Part shown: positions 17,700 through 26,203 of the stretch, in pieces
Numbering within the stretch: position 1 is the stretch's first letter
Layout: every line of letters starts with the position of its first letter
Origin: Mollicutes bacterium
GTDB lineage: Bacteria > Bacillota_I > Bacilli_A > RF39 > UBA660
Direction of reading: 5' to 3'
Assembly: GCA_003559495.1 (NCBI GenBank)
Contig: PWLE01000033.1
Location: 1 to 38,051 of the forward strand
DNA: 38,051 bases
The notes under the pieces: generated by a model
Databases searched by the model: none
What the model was told of the DNA's origin: nothing
Seen by the model: only the letters and a program-made list of their open reading frames with translations
Translations under genes and position numbers: made by a program

Positions 17700-18209
17700 T
17701 CATAAATAAGGGTTGTTTTGTTTTTCATAATCAAGGGTTGTTGTGGGACCATGGCCAGGATAAATATTATAATTTTTAGTTAACACTTTTAATTTGTCTA
17801 AACTTTTTTGCATTTCCTTATCACAGCCACCCGGCAAATCAGTTCGGCCAATTCCTTCATTAAAAACAAAATCACCGGTAAAAATATCATTTTCAAAAAC
17901 AAAAGAAACCGAATCTTCTTTATGTCCTTTATTTAAAACAACTTCAAAAGAAAAACTTTTCGTTTTTTGCTTTCCTAAAGTTTTAAAATTAAAAACTGTC
18001 GTACAATGATGCTTTAATAAATCACTTAACGCCCCCACATGGTCAAAATGATAATGCGTTACTAAAATTCCTTCTAATTCATAACCTTCAATTGCTTTGG
18101 CAATTTTTCGATAATCATCACCTGGATCAACTACTAAACAACTTTCATTTTGATATAAAACATAACAATTAGTTTCTAATAATCCTACTACTAATCTTTC
18201 AACTTTCAT
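17700..18209 (-). CDS. Metallo-beta-lactamase fold hydrolase (glyoxalase II-like, YcbL type)
   Basis: VTHYHFDHVGAL, FTGDFVFNEGIGRTDLPGG, YPGHGPTTTL. Confidence 0.92.
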   Translation of the reverse strand: MKVERLVVGLLETNCYVLYQNESCLVVDPGDDYRKIAKAIEGYELEGILVTHYHFDHVGALSDLLKHHCTTVFNFKTLGKQKTKSFSFEVVLNKGHKEDSVSFVFENDIFTGDFVFNEGIGRTDLPGGCDKEMQKSLDKLKVLTKNYNIYPGHGPTTTLDYEKQNNPYL

Positions 18210-18807
18210 CTAATGCCTCCTTTACTGGCTTAAAACTACAACGATGGCATGCAACAACACCATATTTTTTTATTAATTCTAAATGCCTTTTTGTGGCATA
18301 TCCTTTATGATTTTTAAACTCATATTGCGGATATTTTTGATCAATTTTCATCATTAAACCATCACGATAAACCTTGGCGATAATAGAAGCAGCAGCAATA
18401 CTAATACTTTTTTGATCGCCTTTAATTATTACTGTACTATCAATATCAAGATTTAAAGAAACTGCATCTATTAAAACATGCTCAACTGCTATTTTTTTAG
18501 CAACTAATTTTATCGCTTTGGTCATGGCTTTTTTCGTTGCTTGATAAATATTCAATTTATCAATATCACGAACTGAAATGGCGACAATAGCATATGCTAA
18601 AGCCTCTTTTTTTATTATTTTTGCTAATGCTTCTCTTTTTTTCACACTTAATTGCTTAGAATCTTTTATCTCTTTTAAATTATAACCTGGCGGAAGCACA
18701 ACACAAGCTGCCACAACTGGTCCTGCCAATGGACCCCGACCAACTTCATCAACGCCGGCAACAATAGTTTGCTTTTTTAAATTTAATGCTTTTTCAATTT
18801 GATTCAT
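18199..18807 (-). CDS. rnhB: Ribonuclease HII
   Basis: IVAGVDEVGRGPLAGPVVAACVVL, IIKGDQKSISIAAASIIAKVYRD, NHKGYATKRH. Confidence 0.96.
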   Translation of the reverse strand: MNQIEKALNLKKQTIVAGVDEVGRGPLAGPVVAACVVLPPGYNLKEIKDSKQLSVKKREALAKIIKKEALAYAIVAISVRDIDKLNIYQATKKAMTKAIKLVAKKIAVEHVLIDAVSLNLDIDSTVIIKGDQKSISIAAASIIAKVYRDGLMMKIDQKYPQYEFKNHKGYATKRHLELIKKYGVVACHRCSFKPVKEALDES

Positions 18808-19401
18808 CTATTTCTCCTGCATTGGTACAAAAGCAAAACCATGATAAACTTCTTCCTTAATCGTCTCACCTTTTTTTACAAACTTATAAATAGCGGAATT
18901 AATAGGACAAAGTAATATACCACCATCATTTAACTGATTTAATAAATATTCTGGTTTTTTAGCAAAAGTAGCACTTACTAAAATCCGATCAAACGGTGCT
19001 TTTTCAGGTAAGCCTTTAAAGCCACTTTTCTGATAAATTTTAATATTACTATTTTTTAACACCTTTTTTGATTTACTAACTAATGAAGAATTAATTTCTA
19101 AACCTATAATTTCGGCATCATTTGCAATTTCATTCATTAATGCTAAAACATAACCTGATCCAGAACCAATTTCTAATATTTTTTGCTCATCTTTTAATTC
19201 TAACCACTCTAGCATATAAGCAATTGTTTGGGGCTGGGAGATGGTTGCTCCTTCCCCAATGGGCAGTGGTCCATCAATATAGGCGTATGCTTGATATTCC
19301 GCTGGCACAAATTTTTCCCGTGGCACCTTTTCAAAAGCCTTAATAATTTGCTCAGAGAAACCTTTTCCTTCTAATTTTCTTATTAAATCTTCTTTTTTCA
19401 T
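18808..19401 (-). CDS. pcm: Protein-L-isoaspartate O-methyltransferase
   Basis: VPREKFVPAEYQAYAYIDGPLPIGEGATISQPQTIAYMLEWL and KILEIGSGSGYVLAL. Confidence 0.92.
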   Translation of the reverse strand: MKKEDLIRKLEGKGFSEQIIKAFEKVPREKFVPAEYQAYAYIDGPLPIGEGATISQPQTIAYMLEWLELKDEQKILEIGSGSGYVLALMNEIANDAEIIGLEINSSLVSKSKKVLKNSNIKIYQKSGFKGLPEKAPFDRILVSATFAKKPEYLLNQLNDGGILLCPINSAIYKFVKKGETIKEEVYHGFAFVPMQEK

Positions 19402-21827
19402 TATATCACCACAATATTCACTAATTTATTTTCAATAACAATTATTTTTTTTATTTCCTTATTGGCAACATGCTTTTGCACATTTTCAATTTCTAAAGCT
19501 TTTGCTTCCATTTCCTTTTGCGAAATATCACTTGCTACTTCCATCCGTCCCCGAACCTTACCATTAACTTGAACAACCATTTCAATTTTTTCAATGATAA
19601 TTTTCGCTTCATCATATTCCGGCCAACCATAATTAAAAACGCTATATTCATTTTTTAAAAGCGACCATAATTCTTCTGCTAAATGCGGTGTAAAAACAGC
19701 TATTAATTTAATAAATATTTCGCCAACCATTTTATTTTTTACTTGTTTCTCTTCAATATAATTATATAAACTTCTAATTTTCGCAATCGCCGTATTATAT
19801 TTTAAAGCTTCAATATCAATTGTAACATTTTTTATTGTTTCATGAACTAAATTTATTAATTCTTGATTACAATGATCAGCAAATTCTTTTTCTTCCCAAG
19901 CATCAACACTAGAAAAATATTCATAAACTCGCTCAATAAAACGTTTCGCTCCTTTTATTCCGCTATCAGAATAATCGCCACCTTCTTGATAAGGTCCTAA
20001 AAACATTAAATACATTCGTAATGAATCAGTCCCATATTTTTCTAAATGATCATCAGGATTAACGACATTTCCTTTTGATTTACTCATTTTATGACCATCT
20101 TTAATAATCGTTCCATGAGCGCGAAATTTAACAAAGGGCTCTTCAAAATTAATATACCCTAAATCCTTAAAAACCATTGTTATAAAACGCGTATACATTA
20201 AATGCAATACGGCATGTTCATTACCACCAATATACATATCAACTGGCAACCATTTTTTAATCAATTGTTGATCAAAAATTTGGCTATCATCATGAGCACT
20301 TGGATAACGGAAAAAATACCACGCCGAATCTAAAAAATTATCCATAACATCGGTTTCTCGTTTTGCTTCGCCATGGCATTTAGGACATTTAGTATTCACA
20401 AATTCGATAATATTTGCTAAAGGTGACGTTCCTTCTCCTTTTGGGCGAAAATCTTCAACCTCCGGCAATAATACTGGCAAATCTTCTTCTGGAACTGGTA
20501 CCGTCCCACATTGCGAACAATAAACAATTGGAATCGGTGGTCCCCAATAGCGTTGTCTTGAAATACACCAATCATGAAGACGATAATTAATTTCCTCTTT
20601 AGCTTTATTCTCGCCAATTAACCACGCATTAATTTTATAAATTGCTTCACGATTAGACAGTTCATTAAAAGCTTCAGAATTAATTAAAACGCCATCATCA
20701 ACATAGGCTGTTTTTTTATCAAAAACTTCTTTTCCTTTGATAACTTCAACAACTGGCAATTGATATTTATTAGCAAAATCTAAATCGCGCTGATCATGAG
20801 CGGGCACAGCCATAATAGCACCAGTACCATATGTCATTAAAACATAATCAGAAATCCAAATCGGAATTTTTTCATTATTAGCGGGATTAATAGCATAAGA
20901 ACCAGTAAAGACGCCCGTTTTTTCTTTTTCAATACTTTCGCGGTCAATATTAGTTTTTCTTTGTGCTGCTTGCACATATTCATTAACTTCTTTTTCAAAT
21001 TCACTAGTAACTAATTTTCCTAACAAAGGATGTTCCGGCGCTAATACTAAATAAGTAGCACCAAAAATAGTATCAGGACGCGTCGTAAACACTTCTATTT
21101 GTTCTTTTAAATCAGCAATCGGGAAACTAATTCGCAATCCTTCAGATCGCCCAATCCAACGTCGTTGCGCAATTTTAGTTGATTCCGACCAATCAATCCA
21201 ATTTAAATTATCCAAAAGTTGCTGCGCATAATTTGTTATTTTAAAAAACCATTGTTCGGTTTCTTTTTTTGTTATTGCCGTTTTACAACGCTCACAAAAA
21301 CCATTAACAACTTGCTCATTGGCTAATACCGTTAAACAAGATGGACACCAATTAACAGCTGATTTTTTCTTATATGCCAAATTGTTTTTATATAATTGCA
21401 AGAAAATCCATTGCGTCCACCTATAATACTTGGGATCTGTGGTATCAACTTGATGTTTCCAATCAAACATAACCCCTAATTTTTTTAATTGTCGCTCGCG
21501 AAAATTTTCAATATTGCGAGGAATTAATTCCAAGGGATGAATTCCTACTTTAATAGCATAATTTTCACTATGAATCCCAAAAGCATCAAAACCCATGGGT
21601 TCAAAAACATCATGCCCTTGTAGTCTTTTAAAACGCCCATAAATATCCGAGCCAATATAAGCAAAAACATTTCCCATATGTAATCCTTCGGCCGAAGGAT
21701 AGGGAAACATCATTAAATTATAAAAAGGATTTTTTGCCGTTTGCAAATCCGTTTCATGTAATTTTGTTTTTTCCCATTGTTGTTGCCACTTATTTTCATT
21801 TGCTCTTAAATCAAACATTTTTTTCAC
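19401..21827 (-). CDS. leuS: Leucyl-tRNA synthetase
   Basis: MFPYPSAEGLHMGNVFAYIGSDI (HIGH region), KMSKSKGNVVNPDD, CP1 editing domain TTRPDTIFGATYLVLAPEH. Confidence 0.97.
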   Translation of the reverse strand: MKKMFDLRANENKWQQQWEKTKLHETDLQTAKNPFYNLMMFPYPSAEGLHMGNVFAYIGSDIYGRFKRLQGHDVFEPMGFDAFGIHSENYAIKVGIHPLELIPRNIENFRERQLKKLGVMFDWKHQVDTTDPKYYRWTQWIFLQLYKNNLAYKKKSAVNWCPSCLTVLANEQVVNGFCERCKTAITKKETEQWFFKITNYAQQLLDNLNWIDWSESTKIAQRRWIGRSEGLRISFPIADLKEQIEVFTTRPDTIFGATYLVLAPEHPLLGKLVTSEFEKEVNEYVQAAQRKTNIDRESIEKEKTGVFTGSYAINPANNEKIPIWISDYVLMTYGTGAIMAVPAHDQRDLDFANKYQLPVVEVIKGKEVFDKKTAYVDDGVLINSEAFNELSNREAIYKINAWLIGENKAKEEINYRLHDWCISRQRYWGPPIPIVYCSQCGTVPVPEEDLPVLLPEVEDFRPKGEGTSPLANIIEFVNTKCPKCHGEAKRETDVMDNFLDSAWYFFRYPSAHDDSQIFDQQLIKKWLPVDMYIGGNEHAVLHLMYTRFITMVFKDLGYINFEEPFVKFRAHGTIIKDGHKMSKSKGNVVNPDDHLEKYGTDSLRMYLMFLGPYQEGGDYSDSGIKGAKRFIERVYEYFSSVDAWEEKEFADHCNQELINLVHETIKNVTIDIEALKYNTAIAKIRSLYNYIEEKQVKNKMVGEIFIKLIAVFTPHLAEELWSLLKNEYSVFNYGWPEYDEAKIIIEKIEMVVQVNGKVRGRMEVASDISQKEMEAKALEIENVQKHVANKEIKKIIVIENKLVNIVVI

Positions 21828-22155
21828 CTCTTTTTAACCACCAGCCCAAAATATGAAATCCTAAAAGTTGTAATGCCACTACTACTAAAAAAGCAATCGC
21901 TATTTTTACCAAATAACTATCAAACATATCAATCACAATTAAAGCAATCGTAATTATCAAAGCATTATTAATGGCAATTAAATGCATCGTTTTCTCAACA
22001 TTAATCTTATCAAAAGATATTTGATAACGACTTCTTAAATATTTCATTTCCATGCTATCTTTAAACTTAACTAATTTATCTTTGCGCTTTAAAACAAAAT
22101 AATAATAAATCAAATAAACTAATAAAAAAATTGTTAAATAAAAAACCACCATCAT
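21811..22155 (-). CDS. Small conserved-looking membrane protein of unknown function
   Basis: N-terminal TM, cytoplasmic KFKDSMEMKYLRSRYQISF segment, two further TMs; end overlaps leuS start. Confidence 0.6.
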   Translation of the reverse strand: MMVVFYLTIFLLVYLIYYYFVLKRKDKLVKFKDSMEMKYLRSRYQISFDKINVEKTMHLIAINNALIITIALIVIDMFDSYLVKIAIAFLVVVALQLLGFHILGWWLKRGEKNV

Positions 22156-22196
22156 AAGAAACTCCTTTATAAAAACACGAATGTTTTATTATTATA

Positions 22197-24620
22197 TTAT
22201 ACCTGGTCGATATATTCAAGCAACTTCAAAAATAATTTAATAAATTTGGGCTCGAGCTTTTGGCGTCGTAATTTGCGAACCGCAATTCTTTTTTTCGGAA
22301 TTGGCAAATCACTAAATAAAATATCGTAAACAGCTTGTTTTAGATGGGTCTCAATAAAAATATCATTTATAATGCCATAAATATCATCATTAATAATATG
22401 TAGGGCATCTATTTCTATATCTTCCCCTTTACAATTAATCGTTAATTGTGTTGTTGTACTAATATTATTTACAACTACAATAAAATCATTATTTTCTACA
22501 TATGTACTACACTCAACCTTATTATCCTTAACATAAGCTGTCACATCATCAGTTTTGCGCGTATTACGAAAACGAATTGTATAATTTCGTTGCGGGGGAA
22601 CAATACCACTTTTTCCTTCCAACGGACGAAGAATAAGCGTATAATTACTTGGCATATAATTATATTCAATCATTGTTTTTAAATAAAACCCTTTGCGATG
22701 CAAATCGGTCATGCCATCATCTTCATATAATTCATAGTTATTACTCTTACCCGGGAAGACGTGAATTTCCATATTTTTAGGTGGCGTTGTATCAAAAATA
22801 TTATCATTTTCGCCAAAAGGTATAATTGAACCAGCTTGCGCAAAAACAGGATATTGCTCTTCTTTAAAAAATGAAACATAACTATCAGGTCCCGGAAACC
22901 TTTTGCCACTATAAAAATCATACCAAACACCTTCTGGCATATAAAAATGGTGAATGGTTCGTTTCATTATTTCTTCTTTTTTATTAATAATAGGACATAC
23001 AAACAATTCTGAACCAAAATAATATTCATTTCGATATATGCTGTCCTCATGCATTTCTGGATATTGATAATATATTGGCTTTAACAACGGTCTTCCTTGC
23101 GTATGATACTTATAAGCTTCGGAATACAAATAAGGAATCAAACGATGCCGCAATCGTAAATATTCTTTCGTAATATTATAAACATTAATCCCCCAACGCC
23201 AAGGTTCTCTTTTATAAAAACGACCATCATCACTACCAAATTTTAAAATGGGACTAAAAACACCTAATTGAACAAAACGAATATATAATTCATCTTCTTC
23301 AATTCCTTGATGAAATCCTCCAATATCATGCGCCCACCATGAAACACCTTTATTAGTAGCACTAACGTTAAAAAACGGAATTGCTTTTAGTGTTTTCCAA
23401 TCAACTTTTGTCTTGCCAGAATACAAAACAGGATAACGGTGGGGGGCAACATCGGTATTCTCGGCTAAAATCATTGGTCTTCTTTTATAATTTCTTTTCA
23501 TATCATAAAAATGATAATGATTTAAATAAAACTTTTCCGCGTGCATTTGTTTTTTATCGGTTTGTTGTTCCATATTTAGCCAATAAAAATCAACTTCCAT
23601 TGCATCTAAATAATGAATTAAAACTTTCAAATAAACATCTAATACTTTTGGTTCAATGACACTAAAAGGAACGATGCCATTTTTATCTACTTGCAAATAT
23701 TTAGTAATCGATTCAAAATTTTTCTCGGTTGGATAAAAACCCTCGATAGGATTAACACTCAAACCAACTCGAATTCCTTTTGAATGAAGAAAACGAATCA
23801 TATTCATTGGCGCTTTAAAACAATCCTCATTAAAAGTAAAACCCGTTTCTAACTTCTTTTTTTTATAATAATTTCTAATATACCAATCATGATTTAGCAA
23901 CACTACCGATAAAGGGATATCTTGAAAATCAAATTGATCAATTAATTCCCGTAAAGAATGATCATCATATTTAGTATTTTTACTCCACCAATTTCCTAAA
24001 GCATAGCGTGGAATTAATGCTGGTGCTCCCGTAAGAGCAAAGTAATCTTGCAAACATTTTTGGAAATCTTTATCATATACAAAAACATAAACATCAATTG
24101 TTTCTACCTCCCGGTCAACAAAAGCTCCTCCCTCATCAATTATTTCACTATTACTATCATCAATACTAGCAAAACCATCATGCGAAAAAAGCCCTTTGGT
24201 AAATTTATATTTATCACGGTGATCTAAAAGAACATTATCCGGCGTACCATAATTACGCACCTCCGGATGCTGATAATACCATGTTTTTTCATTGCGCGGC
24301 AACATAATTCCTAAATTAGCACTGGGCGCTACCTTACCACCAAAAAAAGGCTTTTCTTTTTTATAATCTAATTTAAAATATTTAGTCGTAATTTCCAAAT
24401 AATTACTATCTTCGCGAAGTTTAAATTCAGGCTTATCAAAATAACGACGATAAACTAATTTCGTCGGACGATCTTCAAATTTGCCATCCGCATTATATTC
24501 AAGTCGAACTAACGCTTCAGACAAAACTGTAATACGATATGTTTTTCCTTGAACAACGCATTCTGGATTTGGTTTTGCTTGTTCATAATCAAAAACAAAT
24601 TGTTCACCTAGTTTATACAC
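22197..24620 (-). CDS. Glycoside hydrolase family 31 protein (catalytic residues apparently substituted)
   Basis: GH31 framework: ALGNWWSKNTKYDD, LNHYHFYDMKR, SWWAHDIGGF, IRFVQLGVFSPILKF, LRLRHRLIPYLYSEA, EYYFGSELFVCPI. Confidence 0.88.
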   Translation of the reverse strand: MYKLGEQFVFDYEQAKPNPECVVQGKTYRITVLSEALVRLEYNADGKFEDRPTKLVYRRYFDKPEFKLREDSNYLEITTKYFKLDYKKEKPFFGGKVAPSANLGIMLPRNEKTWYYQHPEVRNYGTPDNVLLDHRDKYKFTKGLFSHDGFASIDDSNSEIIDEGGAFVDREVETIDVYVFVYDKDFQKCLQDYFALTGAPALIPRYALGNWWSKNTKYDDHSLRELIDQFDFQDIPLSVVLLNHDWYIRNYYKKKKLETGFTFNEDCFKAPMNMIRFLHSKGIRVGLSVNPIEGFYPTEKNFESITKYLQVDKNGIVPFSVIEPKVLDVYLKVLIHYLDAMEVDFYWLNMEQQTDKKQMHAEKFYLNHYHFYDMKRNYKRRPMILAENTDVAPHRYPVLYSGKTKVDWKTLKAIPFFNVSATNKGVSWWAHDIGGFHQGIEEDELYIRFVQLGVFSPILKFGSDDGRFYKREPWRWGINVYNITKEYLRLRHRLIPYLYSEAYKYHTQGRPLLKPIYYQYPEMHEDSIYRNEYYFGSELFVCPIINKKEEIMKRTIHHFYMPEGVWYDFYSGKRFPGPDSYVSFFKEEQYPVFAQAGSIIPFGENDNIFDTTPPKNMEIHVFPGKSNNYELYEDDGMTDLHRKGFYLKTMIEYNYMPSNYTLILRPLEGKSGIVPPQRNYTIRFRNTRKTDDVTAYVKDNKVECSTYVENNDFIVVVNNISTTTQLTINCKGEDIEIDALHIINDDIYGIINDIFIETHLKQAVYDILFSDLPIPKKRIAVRKLRRQKLEPKFIKLFLKLLEYIDQV

Positions 24621-24637
24621 GCTATGCCACTCCCTTT

Positions 24638-26053
24638 TTAAATTTCTTCAATTTTCATAAAATTAGTTGGACTATTTTCTTTAAATGGATATCCACCGGT
24701 AATTAATATGCGCTCCCCTTTAACTAGCTCCATTCTTTGATTAGCAACTTCAATCGCCATTTTTGTTATCTTATCAAAATTATTTAATTCTTTTACCAAA
24801 ACTGGAATCACACCAAAATGCAAAGATAAACTCTTAACCACATTGGCGTTTGGACTTAATGCAAAAATAGGACTTGCTGGACGATAGCGACTTAACTTAC
24901 GCGCCGTATTGCCACTTATCGTTGTTACCATCACCGCTCTCGCTGATAAACGATTAATACAATTAGCAACACTAAAAGCAATTAAACCAACGGCATCGGG
25001 AATTTCATTTGCCATCGCTTTTTCCAACATATCAACATGATTAATGTTTTTCTCAGCCGTTTTTATTATTTTAGTCATTGTTTCCACAACTAATCCCGGA
25101 TGTTGTCCAACAGCTGTTTCGGCACTCAACATAACGCTATCAACACCATCAATTACGGCATTAGCAACATCAGAAACTTCTGCTCTGGTAGGCCGCACCT
25201 TTACTTCCATCGAAGATAACAGTTCAGTAGCAACAATACTTATTTTTCCTTTATCCATACATTTATCAATTATTCTCTTTTGAATCCCAGGTATTTTTTC
25301 CATGTCAATTTCAACACCTAAATCACCGCGGGCGATCATAATCCCATCACACTCATTAATGATTGCCTCAACATTTTCAACCCCTTTTTCAGTTTCAATT
25401 TTAGCGATAATACTTGTTCTGTCATCACCTAAAGTAATTAATAAATCATTTACTTCTAATATATCATCTGGAGAAGAAACAAAAGAAACAGCAATAAAAT
25501 CAGCACCAATTTTATGAGCAAACGCAATATCTTCTTTATCTTTTTTGTTTAAAAAAGGGCGTAGACGTGGCGTGCCACATATACTTACTCCTTTTCGCGA
25601 TGCTACATAACCTTCGTTTTTCACTTCACAAATTAAATAGCCCTCACCTTTTTCAATTACTTCTAATTCTACCCGACCGTCATCAATATAAATACGAGCA
25701 CCCGATAAAATTTCATCAATCACTTTCGGATCATTTAAAGAAAATTTAGTGCGATCACCTAATACTGATGTTTTATAAATACGAATTTTATCGCCTTTAA
25801 TTAACTTTGCCGATCCTTTAGTTATATCACCAATTCTAATATCAGGTCCTTGCGTATCTAATAAAACAGCCACGTTTCTTTCTAATTCCTTCGATAATGT
25901 TTTAATTTTTTCCATAACATCGCGACAAAAATCATGTGTCGCATGCGTTAAATTAAGTCGAGCAACATCCATCCCTCCTAAAATTAAATCACGTAATACT
26001 TCCTCATCATTACTAGCAGGACCGATTGTTGCAATAATTTTTGTCTTCTTCAT
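24638..26053 (-). CDS. pyk: Pyruvate kinase
   Basis: MKKTKIIATIGPAS, DTQGPDIRIG, IIAKIETEKGVENVEAI, IMIARGDLGVE, MLSAETAVGQHP. Confidence 0.97.
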   Translation of the reverse strand: MKKTKIIATIGPASNDEEVLRDLILGGMDVARLNLTHATHDFCRDVMEKIKTLSKELERNVAVLLDTQGPDIRIGDITKGSAKLIKGDKIRIYKTSVLGDRTKFSLNDPKVIDEILSGARIYIDDGRVELEVIEKGEGYLICEVKNEGYVASRKGVSICGTPRLRPFLNKKDKEDIAFAHKIGADFIAVSFVSSPDDILEVNDLLITLGDDRTSIIAKIETEKGVENVEAIINECDGIMIARGDLGVEIDMEKIPGIQKRIIDKCMDKGKISIVATELLSSMEVKVRPTRAEVSDVANAVIDGVDSVMLSAETAVGQHPGLVVETMTKIIKTAEKNINHVDMLEKAMANEIPDAVGLIAFSVANCINRLSARAVMVTTISGNTARKLSRYRPASPIFALSPNANVVKSLSLHFGVIPVLVKELNNFDKITKMAIEVANQRMELVKGERILITGGYPFKENSPTNFMKIEEI

Positions 26054-26112
26054 ATTATACTTGCCTCCTTTTTTACCTTCCTACATCTAAATTATAACAA
26101 TTTTTTTAAATA

Positions 26113-26150
26113 AAAAAAAGGTTTTTTGCACATTTATACAAACAACCTTT
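26113..26150 (-). terminator. Intrinsic terminator after ileS
   Basis: Reverse strand AAAGGTT...AACCTTTTTTTT. Confidence 0.65.
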
Positions 26151-26203
26151 AATTATTGACATTTTCCAGATTAAAAATGTTTCTTTTCCAAACTATGAAA
26201 ATA

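Noticed and set aside
19401-22155. T-box leader for leuS
   Set aside because: No T-box motif upstream of leuS; its start overlaps the preceding membrane-protein gene, so it is part of an operon.
22169-22188. AAAACA-TTCG-TGTTTT hairpin between the GH31 gene and the small membrane-protein gene
   Set aside because: Short A/T-rich stem; may be a weak terminator, but too weak to claim and directly followed by the next gene's RBS.
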